This document shows positions 45,101 through 56,551 of a DNA stretch of 64,000 nucleotides, one piece after another. Every line of letters starts with the position of its first letter. Position 1 is the first letter of the stretch. A program made the translations under genes and the position numbers. The notes beneath the pieces were generated by a model. That model saw only the letters and a program-made list of their open reading frames with translations, had not been told where the DNA came from and made no database searches. Source of the stretch: Scortum barcoo (Eukaryota > Chordata > Actinopteri > Centrarchiformes > Terapontidae); the NCBI GenBank assembly GCA_023238725.1, contig CM041550.1:3729044-3793043 (forward strand), written 5' to 3'.

Positions 45101-48100
45101 TTAATGCTTGTTTTAACCTACACCACATTTTCAACAGCTGAACTAAAGAGTGACTGAGTGATTGACAGTCTGGTATAGGAAGTGAAGAACTCTCCACCAC
45201 TGTGACAGGTTTGATTTTAAATTCATACTGATATTATCTTTTTCAAATGGCTATTTAGCAAATTGCAGATTAACAACAAGAGTGAGCAGAGCCGAGGGGT
45301 TATAAAAAGTTCACTGGGTCACTAAAACTGTTTTTACCTGAATTACAGTTTAAAACCGTCTGCACTACTCACTGTTGCACTCAGCACACAGTTTTACTGA
45401 AGGCGACTCAAATGAGCTTATCAAGAGTTTTATCACTTCTTATCTTCTCTCATCTGGATTACGCTGGACAGTTAGAGGACAATGTTTTAAATCAGAGTTT
45501 TAATGATAAACGATAAAATTTGGATTAAATAGAGATTTTATGCTGGACATGAAAACTTTATTGCATTGACCTGAACGACATCATATCGAGTTCGGGAACA
45601 TCAGTTCTCGTGAAAGAGGTTCTCCACAAAAATGTAAATTTAGGCCACAATGATAAACTGAGAAGAGTTAAAATTTTAGTTTTTGAAAAAGATGAGCGGG
45701 GGTGTCACGATGAAAAACTCTTCTGGGGCTTTTTAGGGGAATTTTTGGTGTGTGAAAATCATGCCTGAGAGTTTTGGTAAAGATGAGCGAAAGGGGCCAT
45801 CAGTTGCAAATATTCAGGTTAAAGATCAAATACTTATGCTTATAAACTTGGTGAAGGGAAAACACATGTTCTCTGGCAGATTGGTTAAAGCAAATCAAAC
45901 CTCTCCTGTTTGAACACTTTATTATAAAATGTTGAAGGAATCAACCAGGATACTAGGGATACCATGTTCAGGCTATAAAGTTTCTGTTTTGGGACTCATC
46001 ATGGGATGACGTTATTTAACCAGCAATCTAGTTATACACAAAAGCCCCATATCAAACTATGTTAATTCTCAGAGGCCACCGCTGTTTGAGGTTCTGCGCA
46101 GGTGCACCATGGGACGGGAAAATGAAAACTAACTTACCATCGGCCTCTGTCTATAAAGTCTGTCTGCAGAGCGCCACATCACTGATAAAAGTCTAAATAC
46201 TGTATGTTGGGATCAGACGTTATTTAACTGAGTTATCAGTTATTATGTGAATCATATCAGACTGTTACTGAAATTATGTGCATGCTCCAGCCTCTTTGTT
46301 TCTTTGTCTGTCCGCCCCAACAAATATCAACATGTCACAAGACTGAGTTATACTTTTAATTACACAAGAAAAACTCATTGAGGAGGATTTTTGGGTGTAA
46401 ATGCATGTGATAATCTATATAAATCAGAAAGCAGTGGTGCAAAAGATTTTACCATCTATACAGAGAAAACAAACCAACCTCTAACAGAGCCTCTTTGTTT
46501 CTTTCGGCCATCTCGCACGTCTCCTTCCGCCCCAACAAATAGTTCTGCAGCAGACGCAGTGGGCTGGGCGGGTGCCGAAATGGTCGGCTGAGCCGTTGTG
46601 AGCCGGTGCGCAGCTCAGTAACGACAGTTGGACAAGATGCCGTCAGGAAGGAACCCAACTGCCCTCTGGGGACAAGACAGGTTGACAATATCAGAACATC
46701 TGTTATACTTTTAATTACACAAGTTGCCTCCTGGTAAATCCTCATGTGTGTGTTGATGCAGCTCACCTGCGGGTTTTTGAACAGAGCATATTTCTCATTC
46801 GGGTGACTGGGTTTGGCTGGACAGAGGCTGGGATGGGAACCACCAGTCCACAGTTGGTGCTTTGTGGCAAACCTCCAGTGTGCTGAATTGTGAGGTCTGT
46901 TGGGCTGGCGCCCTCTTCGGTGAACATCAGGCGGTTCTGACTGTCTCTGGTCCAGTTCAGCAGGTTCTCCACCAAGTTGGAGCAGGTCGAAGACTGCCTC
47001 AGTGCCTCAGAAGTGGGAGTCTGAGACCTGTCTCCTCACGCCTGTTGGACTCCGGCATGGAGTCCTGCCTCGGGCCTCTTGATCCTTCTGATGAGACAGG
47101 CTCTGGCACACTGGGGGACCAGAGCTGTGGTCAGGGGATCACGGCCAGTGGTGGCAAGGCCCGTTTGAACCCAGTCTCAGGAGAATCGTCACTTTTTGAC
47201 GATTGTTTAAATCAAGGGTGTGGTCCTCTGGAGAAGGCAGTGGATTTCTTGCTTTTTTTTTAGCCGATTCTGGAGGAGAGTCAACCTGTCCCACCGGTCC
47301 TGGACCAATGGTACTGGAGGATAATCTATATAAATCAGTAAGTCAGGTCTTGTCCTGACTCCGTGGACTGGGGTCAGTCGGACCCTCACGAGTGGAGATG
47401 GATAGACGGCTGTTATATTTACAAGTGAGGGAAAGATCGTAAGACATTTTCATCTAGTGGATGTTGTCCTTTGGGGACAATGATCGTGTTACTCGGGAGG
47501 AGGAGCGGTTTCTGCGAGCGGTGAGATGCACAATGATTTTACCATCTATACAGCGGAAGGACGCCCCCTGGAGGGAGGTGTGCAGCGTCCAGGCATGTTC
47601 CCACCGGGAGGGGCTTGAGCCTGGGGCGGGGAAGACCCATGAAAATGCCCGGAGAGACTATGTCTCTCTGGCTGAACAACTCCCGGAAGGTGGACGCCTA
47701 TTTGAGGGAAGTCCCGAAGAGCTGGAGGAAGTGCTAGGCTCCCACTGGGGTGTCTGGGAAGTTTGGGCATCTCTGCTACAGATTGCTGCCTGTCCCGCGA
47801 CCCGGTCCCGGACCAAGCGGATGAAGATGGATGGATGGATGTTCTGTAGGCTACATCAATCTATTTTAACTTATCCTCAGTTGTATTCTGTTATCCGGAT
47901 GAACAAACTCACTGGAAGGACCTTTAAACTGAAGTAATAAGCAGACATATAAACTTCCTGTCTGTGTTAGGTTGAAGGTTGAATTTATATTCATCTGTTG
48001 TTTCAGTGTCCACCAGTTGGTCTAAAACTTTTTTTTTTCCATCAGCTTAAATCCACAAATATCACTTTTAGCTTTTTAAAGCTTTAGCCTTTGAAAAGAT

Positions 48101-48579
48101 TTATCTGATCCGTCTCTCTCTATATAATAACTTTCAGCAGAGGAGAGAAGTGGGGCAGCTGCTGTTTTTGCAACCACAAGTTGCAGAAGTACAATTCAAC
48201 AATATAATACCTTTGTTATTTCCACCAGTAAGAAACCTCTAAGCTTTTGTTTCTGAGAAATGTGCGCATTACATGTTATTTATATAATAATATAATATAA
48301 TAATATAAATAATATAATATATAAAAACACTTCATAGTACAATAACGATTAATTTAATCAGCCGTGAGAGATGAAAACTGCACCAAAGTTGCTGAATTCA
48401 TCCAAAATCTGAGCTGTCGAATGAGTTCAGCCTTTAAAGATAATTTGATGTTTCTTCTTGTGATTTTTAAGCACATACTCAAATTAATAAGACCATCACT
48501 GCGGGGGCGTTCCCTACTCATAACCTCGCTCCTTTCACTGCTCCTCAGAGGAAACATGGCTGACGGCAGTCTGCTGCCC

Positions 48580-48615
<36 letters not shown>

Positions 48616-51600
48616 TCCCCAGCTGCCTTTCACATGTTTTCCTCTGAGGACTGAAATGGACGTAAACCGTGTCAGCTGTGACCCACATTCAATTTGTGTG
48701 CTGACCTCACCGACAAAACGTCTTATTTTGGGGGCAGATGTGTTTTGTCGCAAACGTCTCCAAAGTAACTGGAAATATCGACATATTAATGTGTCTCAGC
48801 AACAATCATTTTTAACAACTGACACAAGTTTATACCTCATAATCCCAAAATCCAAATACATCAAATTAACACAGATTTTGCAGTAATACTGTATCTGATG
48901 GCAGTGTGATGGTGATTATAAACACATCAGGATAACTGCTGAAAGTCAAACAATAGAAAATAATTGGATGAAAAACGATTGTGCTTAAAATAATAAAAAA
49001 ATGTTTCTGCATCCACAGAAAGTACAATAAAAATGCTGGTTCTGTTGTTGTTTGAACATCGTTAGAGGGAGCTCAAGAATGAAGAATTTCATTGCCAATG
49101 ACTTCAATGTAATTGCTGCATGACAATAACGAATTTGAATTTATTACTTCATTACATGATGTGTTCTTATTTATGTAACCTGATTTCTTGCTTTCACACA
49201 CTAATACAAAAGATAAAAACCATTTAAGAACAATTTAATAATAACAATCCGTAATTACTTAAAAAACTACACTCGATGCTGCATCATCTTTTCTGTAATT
49301 TCATTGCTTCAACACTTTCTCGTGCAAAAACGAAGCATTAATCAACGAAGTAACTGAGCTTCTGCAATGACTGGGATACTTACAGATAACTGGGTTTTCT
49401 GTGCTAGAAGAATATATGAAGTAATAATATTTAAAGTTATCATTTAGCTCCTTAATAAGTTGATATATTGCCAGTTTTTATTACTGTTCATTTAAACAGT
49501 TTCCCTGATCATTTTACGCCATCCCTTATCACATATTATCTAAATCTATTGGAGAGCTGGAGCAAGATTAAGAGCTATATACATGTTTAAGTTACTAAAA
49601 AGCTAATAATTCATAAGAAGATGCTTAATAACTCAGTGGTTGTGAGAAACAAAACACCTTCTTACAGTTCTTCCATTGATTAAACTAACTAAACTAATAC
49701 TAATAATAATCAAATTTATACCTTCAGAGAGGTGCTGTCAAACAGTTTGCTGCAGATACAGACACCACTTATTCCATTAATTAACAGCAGGGGTGGATTT
49801 AAATCTTCCCAAGGCCAAACGCTGGCCTTCAGCCCAGGTTTTAGAGACACACGTGGAGAAGATTTGTGGAAACGAAACAGGAGGTTTGACTGAACAGAGC
49901 TCCACTTTACTCTCTCTCACTCACACTCACACACACACACACACACACAGTGATGCTGATTGACTGGCTGTTCAGCAGAAGCCCTGAAGATGTAGGTTAG
50001 ATCACACGCATCATTGCACCGGACCTACATAAAGACTGTGTGTGTGTGTGTGTGTTTCAAGTTTGTCAAAGAGTGTTAAGTGGAGTTGAAGCCTGTAGTA
50101 CAGTGTGTGCTGGCAAACACACATCCCACCACTGCAAGGGAGGTATGTGTGTCTGTGTGCTGTCTGTTGGGCACAATGTTAGTGACTAAAAGTACAAATA
50201 TATGTCCCTCAACACACACACACACACCTGTAAATCTGAAACAGGCTGCATGAGTTTGTGTTAAATTAGTAATTAATTTAATCAGGCCTCACCACTCAAA
50301 AAGCTTTACTGTCTCACCCAGTTATGAAATAAACTTTGGTTGTGGTTGAACGTGCGTGTGTGTGTGTGTGTGTGTGCTCACCCATCTGCAGCTCGCTGAT
50401 GGTTTCCACCAGTGACCAGTCTGGACTGTAACCGCAGTGAGACTTTTCCAGCAGACTATCCAAAACCTGCAGAAGAAAAGGAGATGTGAGCGACACGGCA
50501 CCAACAACAAACACTGCTGCTGTTAACAACACTGACACTTTAAATCACAGAGGTCAAATCAGCTTCCTCAACACAACTGCTTCTGCTTATAATAACAGAA
50601 ATAATCCATCTTGTATTACAGTGGAAACCTCTGACAGTGATCACATCTGTCCAGGTCAACATAAGCAGATGATTATGATTGACATCTTATTGACATCTGT
50701 ACATTCATTATATGAATATAAAGTAATGAAACGTTGCTATTAACGGGGCGTTATGTGAGCAAGCATTATATTATATTATATATTATATTTGTTTTGTGTC
50801 TCTCCATCACCAGCAGCTGTGACAGTTTCTCGTTTAAGTCGACTACAAAAGGTCACTTGAGGATCACCAGGTATTGTTGATTGATTTTGTTGTCTCGTTT
50901 TTGCCAGTTTGTCATAAACTTTGAGGAGATGACGTCTTCCGCTGAGAAAATGGCCTCAGGTAGCCAGCTGGAAGCAGACGGGTTACCGCGAGGGAAGGTG
51001 GTGTAAAGTTAGCAAAGTATAAATTAATTCGTGTTACTGTAGTTTTAAAAATATTTTCCAGATGTTGTCACATATAAATAGACCCAAAATAAGCACTCTA
51101 AGCAGACTTGTTGATTACTGTAAGCATTTTTTAAACAGCATTTGTATGGGAATAATTTGATGTTTTGATCCATATAAGTGGTTTCCACTGTGATAATAAA
51201 AGTATAACTGAAAATAGTTTTTACTACTTCTACTGCCACTCATGAGAAATGCTCTCTCAAATGGTTAAAACAGATTAAGAATATTATTTGAATTATTTAA
51301 ATTGACACAGATACTGGCCACTACTGTGTGACGTCAGATTCATACCTGTCTGACTGTCTGTCTCTCGTCCACCATCATGGTCTTCGAGCTCTCGTCTGAC
51401 AAATGAACTCGGATCACCAACTACGAAAAGAAAAAGAAATAGAGAAGATGAGAATTTACATTTTTATTGATGGGTTAATATGGTTTTTAAAGTCACTGTT
51501 TCTGTTCATATTCTCTGACATAAACTCAGTTCTGCAGATGAAAAGAAAATCGCATTTAGTTGTTTTCTCATCAAATGAAACGGAGCGACTGAGCGAACAG

Positions 51601-52568
51601 AGCAGAGAGTATGAAATATTCAAACTACATCACTTTTAACTTATTCAGAAAAGAAACCGATTCCTCCAGATTGCCTCTCAGAGGACGGCAGACACTTTTC
51701 TTCCATTGGCATCACAGCAGTGGTGCTAAATTAGTTGATTTTATTTTAAGCTTGTACAGTACAGACGTAATAATACATAATGAGACGAAGTGCACCATTA
51801 CTTTATATGTGCACACACACAAACACATAGTACAATAATATGGTGTAGCATATCGCCACGTTTTAGCATAGTAGCTTAGCATGAAGCTACTATTGTTTCT
51901 ATGGTAACCTGTGGCTTAAAAGGCCCAATTAAATTTGACCGCTGAGATGAACTTTACGGTGGTTTGCATGTTGGATTTTCACATCAGTCACTCAAGTGCA
52001 CACACATTTTTTTCATTTGTAAAAAAAAAACAATGTGTTCATGCTTTTTGTGCACATACATGGTTTATACATCTGGCTGCAAATATTTAAACACCTACCA
52101 GCCAATCAAATATAAATATTTCTCATGTCCACAGTATAACTGAGGTAGAAATGACGTGATTACATTCTGATCATCACACAGGTAGCTGGAGTCTGTGTGT
52201 GTAATAAATCCAGGTTGTTAATCCAGCCTGTCTCTCTCTGTGGGATTGGGATTTAACATGCAGCGGTCATTATGTTGAGTGCTGTGTGTGTGTGTGTGTG
52301 TGTAGAGATGACCACAGCTGTCATTGACCGGAGCTTTCAATGTGGAGTAACACTGACCTGACCCAGAAAACAGTCGGCTGGACACGTGCCAGATGCAGAC
52401 ACGCGCACAAAAAGACACACAAACGTACAACACACATTTCTGCAGCATCTTCTCGTTTCTCGTGTGTGTGTGTGTGTAAACCAAACTCACCTTTTTAACC
52501 TGCGCCTCCTTGATCTTCTCAAGGGCGACACGGATATTATCCGCCTTCAGCTTGGCAGCCTGCTCCTC
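39756..52568 (-). CDS. raph1: Lamellipodin (Raph1), RA domain to C-terminus
   Basis: Lamellipodin binds active Ras-family GTPases and PI(3,4)P2 and brings Ena/VASP to the leading edge. Exons in order of transcription: 52491-52568, 51346-51420, 50382-50466, 46767-46993 (disturbed), 46479-46544, 44916-45059, 44676-44786, 44255-44353, 43569-43689, 43318-43448, 39756-42142. They encode the helix before RA (EEQAAKLKADNIRVALEKIK), the RA domain (LVIRVHLSDESSKTMMVDER, VLDSLLEKSHCGYSPDWSLV), the PH domain (GVLWLKEDGKKSWKKRYFLL to LQQWVNSIRIAK), the Ser-rich YDWSSLSSSSIKSGSSSSS segment and a proline-rich tail ending RRGPPPAPPKRDQSTKLTSEW. Residue matches are to RAPH1 rather than RIAM. N-terminal exons were not found. 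Two anomalies: exon 46767-46993, and a frame break near 41,545. Confidence 0.93.
42143..43317 (-). other. raph1 intron before the last coding exon
   Basis: An AT-rich intron of 1.2 kb. Its first bases on the transcript (from 43,317 downward) form a CA-repeat tract just after the donor. No exon is seen in it. Confidence 0.6.
44255..45059 (-). CDS. raph1: raph1 exons for the PH domain
   Basis: Three exons, 44916-45059 (48 codons), 44676-44786 (37 codons) and 44255-44353 (33 codons), all phase 0, encode the whole PH domain. Landmarks are SWKKRYFLLRASGIYYVPKG, SRDLVCFLQLDHVNVY, YKAPTDYCMVLK and QWVNSIRIAK. The basic KKSWKKR loop is the usual phosphoinositide-binding face. All three exons are flanked closely by CA or TG repeats. 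Confidence 0.93.
44891..44915. repeat. raph1: (CA)n microsatellite that is itself the raph1 donor site
   Basis: On the transcript strand exon 44916-45059 ends in GCCAAG and the intron opens directly as GTGTGTGT for about 12 units. The 5' splice site is therefore the first unit of the repeat. Confidence 0.9.
46286..46465. repeat. Collapsed tandem copy of the raph1 46.5-47.55 kb segment
   Basis: Five blocks of 16-22 identical bases occur here and again, in the same order and orientation, at 46,488-47,553. Pairs: 46,289-46,305 with 46,488-46,504; 46,311-46,326 with 46,526-46,541; 46,347-46,368 with 46,702-46,723; 46,409-46,427 with 47,320-47,338; 46,445-46,463 with 47,535-47,553. The left copy spans about 175 bases and the right about 1,066. 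The first two blocks are coding sequence of raph1 exon 46479-46544 in the right copy. Confidence 0.85.
46767..46993 (-). pseudogene. raph1: Disturbed raph1 exon between RA and PH domains
   Basis: Human lamellipodin here reads IFEDHENLVENLLNWTRDSQ and on to YALFKNPQ. In the window LVENLLNWTRDSQNRLMF is present in one frame and NEKYALFKNPQ in another, about 115 bases further on, with unrelated sequence between (46,798-46,912). The acceptor (cag at 46,994-46,996) and donor (gtgagc) are good. Read from the phase left by the upstream exon, the 227 bases are open throughout and join the next exon in phase, but the conserved middle is then read out of frame. The usual exon would be about 125 bases. 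Either the assembly is wrong or the exon carries an insertion plus compensating indels. Identity as raph1 sequence is clear. Function of this version is doubtful. Confidence 0.75.
47440..47841 (+). mobile_element. 3' end of a teleost non-LTR retrotransposon ending in GATG repeats
   Basis: The segment reads in the manner of a very common teleost element tail: 'gagagactatgtctctctgg', 'gaagagctggaggaagtg', 'gtctgggaagtttgggcatc', 'cgcgacccggtcccggacc', and then 'gatggatggatg' at the end. Elements of the Rex3/RTE group are known for GATG tails, so that group is likely. The 5' limit is unclear, and the sequence from 46,994 to 47,440 may belong to it too. It lies in a raph1 intron on the opposite strand to the gene. 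Confidence 0.7.
47842..50381 (-). other. raph1 intron, AT-rich part
   Basis: No exon was recognised. It holds an AT-rich tract at 48,285-48,325, a (CT)n microsatellite at 48,584-48,612, a retroelement-like tail ending 'catgacaataacgaatttga' near 49,065-49,140, and CA/TG tracts at 49,926-49,949 and 50,038-50,053. Confidence 0.55.
48584..48612. repeat. (CT)n microsatellite
   Basis: About fourteen CT units in a raph1 intron. Confidence 0.9.
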
Positions 52569-53410
52569 CTGCACAAACACACATACACATATTGATGATG
52601 GCAACAGAAGTGATACACCAGTCAGTCAATACAAACCAGCAGCACTGACATACACACTCACACTGCATTTAAGGACACACACCCTCGTTAAAATCCACCC
52701 GGGTCCCGTCACCTACCTGATTCCTCCAACAGGAGTTCATGTTTTATTTTTAGCTGATTTCTCTCAAACAGCCAACAGTTCTGTGTCTGCTCAGATATTT
52801 AAAGTCCAGAAAATCTCAAAGTTTTTTAAAGTTTAAGAATCAGTATATTCCCAGTTTTGTGAGCTTGAGCTCAATTCTTCCAAACGCATTACTCCAGTTC
52901 CATTGGGCTCCTTAAAGATGGAGATTCATGATGCCACTTTCCTGATGGAGCTAAAATAAACTGATGTTAAAACAGAGATTACTGCAGGTGCGAGGTGCAG
53001 CGCCCAAGCCGCCCACGTGAGGAATCATCGGACACGTCTGCTTCTCCTCCTCCTCCTCTTCATAATCATCATCACCATCATCATCGTGCCTGTATTATTG
53101 TGACCGCGGAGAAATGAGATTAGATCAACGCTCGGATGCTACATGTCAGTAGATTAGTTATTCTGTCTCTGAGGGAGGATTATCCAAATTTCCCACAAAC
53201 GCAGATGAGGACGCTCAACCTGGACGAAATGCACGAGTTTCTCTCTAGGACGACAAACCGGAGGACGGATGGAGACGAGAGGAAGTGGAGAAAAAAGTCC
53301 TCTGATCTGCACTCACAGCTTCTCTCTCTTTTGGTTCGAATCGACTCGTGAAGCTTCAACAGAACGATGGGCTGTGAGGAAAAACATGAGAACGAGGCGG
53401 AGGAAGGGAT

Positions 53411-53434
53411 GGATGGATGGATGGATGGATGGAG
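53411..53434. repeat. (GGAT)n microsatellite
   Basis: Six GGAT units next to a CpG-rich patch. It gives long but meaningless open frames on both strands. Confidence 0.85.
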
Positions 53435-53639
53435 GAGCAGACAGTCTTAATTCCAGCAGAGCAGAGTGGAGGAGGCACAAAGACGAGCTCTGGAGTGAAA
53501 AATAGGAGCAGAAATAGAAACACGAGTAGTAAATAAGGTGCCTGACTGCCAATCTGGCCGAGCTGCGGGTTGACTAATCTGGTTATCGACTGATTTACAG
53601 ACTCGTGCCTTGACGGGGAGCCAGGTCTGCTGACGAGTG

Positions 53640-53780
53640 AAAGAGGAAATCTATTTGTCTGATCTCCCCGGTCGGTCGGTCGGTGACGCCGCCGACGACG
53701 AGCCGACTCCTTCCCGGACGAGCTGGCGAATCGGAGCGAGAGATGCCGCTGCCTCGTCCTTGTCACATCCTCCCCTGCCC
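53640..53780. promoter_or_regulatory. CpG-rich patch, candidate internal promoter for raph1
   Basis: CpG is dense here ('ggtcggtcggtcggtgacgc', 'cgccgacgacgagccgac'), unlike the AT-rich surroundings. It lies about 1.1 kb upstream of the first visible raph1 exon on the transcript strand and is followed on the plus strand by CT-rich sequence to 54,080. It could be a promoter or 5' UTR exon for a shorter raph1 transcript. No spliced link to exon 52491-52568 could be shown. Confidence 0.35.
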
Positions 53781-56509
53781 GGGCAAGAGAGAGGGAGTGA
53801 AGAGGAGGAGAGAGGGAAGTGGAGATGGAGGATGGAGGGCGGTGGGGGAGGGGCATTGTTGCTGTGCCAACTTACATGCAGAGGCACTGATCTCTTTATC
53901 TCAAGCTCTCACCCCCCCCCTCCTTTCTCCTCGCATTACTCTCTATCCCTCTCTCTCTCTCTCTCTCCATGCAGCCCAGTTTTCTCATCTCAGATTTGTT
54001 TTATTTCGTTTTTTTTCTCCTCGTCGGCTTTGTCCTCAGATTCTCTCTCTCTCTTTCTTTCTTTCTTGCTGTGCAGTCGTTTTTTTTTTTAGGGGATCTT
54101 TCCAGTCACTTCACATGAGTGTCATGAATGTCCTGAGTACGCTCTAACGGAGGTGCTCCACTTTGGCCAGTCAGCTCACACACACACACACACACACAGA
54201 GGATCCATATTGTGAACGAGCGAAGAAGGGCAGAATGAAATGAAGACGATGGAGACGACGAAGAGGAGATTAAGCAGCCAATCTTCTTATCGGCATCCCC
54301 CCAAAACCCCTTCAAGTGCACACTCACACACACACACACATATACACACATATGCACACACACACACAACAAACAGCAGCAGTGGAGCAGTATAAGCTCA
54401 TAAACAGCTCTCTAATGACGAGCCTATGTTATGCTGAACGGGGTTAATGCCCGAGACGAAGGCTGACAGAAAGAAGATAAAAATGATTGTAATGTAAAGA
54501 TTCTCAAAAACTACAGTACTAATAAAACAAGTGAAGGTGATTATTTTGTCAGGATATGAAAACTTGTATTAGAATCAGCAAATGGGCAGAAAGTCTGTCA
54601 TTAAAAGTGGGAAAATGTGCTGTTTTAGTTAGTTTGCATGACATAATATTGAAACAGAAAAGTTACAATACACCAAAAATAAAGTCAAAATAAAAATTTG
54701 AAAGATGAATGACAGCCAATGTTGTTATAATGCCACGATATAAATCCTAGAATTTAGTTAGCAATAAACATTAAAATAAAATTATATATAACAAAACTGA
54801 TGTATTGTGTAAATTATTAATATTATATTCATTTGCAGCTGTTGGCATTTACAGTAGGGGAATTTTAAAAGTAAAATAAAGCCAAATTGCTAATGGCAGG
54901 TTTACAGTGCCACAGTCTGATGATATATTTAGTCACAAACTTTCAAAAAATATTCTGATATTACATAAATCTGCACTGTCAATTAACATTAACAGCTGTT
55001 AAAGTACTCGTGACGCACAGACAATGGACTTACGTAACACCCATTGGAGCTTAAATACTGCAAAAAATAATATGTGCAGATTTGAACCTGACAAAAAGTA
55101 GATCAGAGGATTAAACTTCATAAAATATATTATACAACACATCATCTGTTAATGTCTTTTAACATTTGGACTAAAGGAGTAAATCTGGGTTAAAAGTCAG
55201 ACTTTTAATGATTTTAAATGTTGGTGTTAGCGTGTTACAATGACGATGAGATAACACAGGTGGCCGACATTAAAAGACCAGTCATATAATATTAATTCGG
55301 TGTCACTAAATGCTAAATGACGCCATAATCGAGGCGTTTTAGTTTGTGTTGACAGTTCCTTGTCAACAGAATACACAACGCCTGAAGCAGCAGATGAAGG
55401 AGTGTCAGTCATCATCATCTTCATCATCAAAATCATCATTATCACCCCCCCAAAGCTACCTTCAACATCATCATCATCATACTCACAGCGCACTGCTCAG
55501 GGTTACGTTTAATTTCTAGATATTTAAATGTGTATAAATATCAAATAAATATTATCAGATCAATCCTGACTGTCTGAGGAGTTTTAAATGTCTATGCTGG
55601 TTGTTATCGCTGCATTTCTGTTGTTTTTCCATCAGTAATCGCTTCTATAATCTTTTTATTTTCATTGTTTAGTGATGCTAACTGCAGTGTGTACTTGGAT
55701 CAGTTGTAATGAAATCTGGTGAATCAAAATCTTCATGATTCACTTCATGATAATACGTACCAAACAACAAATCAGAGTAATGGATGGCTAAAAACTCGCT
55801 TTGCTCCAATACTTCTGATCGTATCTTTCAAGACAATATTTGCTTGCATGGATCAAATAAACTGTTGCAAAGCACCAACCACCTACAACTTTTCTCAACT
55901 TTTCTGTGTCCTACGAGAGCTTGAAATGCAGCTCTGTTAATATGTATGTTTATGTGTATTTTACCTGATGGGGTTTTTAATTCCTGCAAGAAATAAGATC
56001 CATACTTTACACAAGCTGGAGAGACTTTCATTCATCTTTTAAAGTGATGAATTAAACTGTGATTCTGAAGCAACATCATGTATGTATAAAACATTGATTA
56101 GTTTGCTGTTATTGATTTTTTTTGAGCAGAATGTAAAAATTATTCTTCATTTATTTGTATCTCTAAGTATGAAACTGAATTCCATTTTCCCCTTAAAATA
56201 TGGTTATTTTACTAATTAATAATGGTGTAATTTTGGTATGGTATGGTGTATTTCAGTGGGATTATGAGGGGATAATTAATCAATTGGTAAAACTGAAGTG
56301 GTTTAATCATAAAAAAAACAACAAAAAAACATGCATATATGATGATAATCCATTAATTTATCTAAATCAGGCTTTATTGGCCTCTTTTGGTCTGTAATGC
56401 TCTCTCTATAGCATCTTATTTCATTTTCATTTGGATATAAATGCTCAGTTTCTTTTTGATATCTCTTCAGCGGTTTTCTTGCTGCACCGCCCACCACACA
56501 CGAAACCTC

Positions 56510-56551
56510 CTGCAAGCTGGCAGTGCCGTCACCGTCACTGCCAGCTTGCAG
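56510..56551. repeat. Perfect 16-bp inverted repeat with 10-base loop
   Basis: CTGCAAGCTGGCAGTG at 56,510-56,525 is the exact reverse complement of CACTGCCAGCTTGCAG at 56,536-56,551. The loop is CCGTCACCGT. The stem would be very stable as RNA or cruciform. It is too short for a usual microRNA precursor. Confidence 0.9.

Noticed and set aside
46862..47263. A 133-residue plus-strand frame over the disturbed raph1 exon.
   Set aside because: It is the antisense of raph1 coding sequence in its first part and repeat-like in the rest. There is no recognisable protein.
53313..54147. Long overlapping frames on both strands (up to 166 residues) rich in Ser, Arg and Pro.
   Set aside because: Composition is driven by GGAT and CT repeats and the CpG patch. 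No splice-linked frame joins raph1, and no domain is visible.
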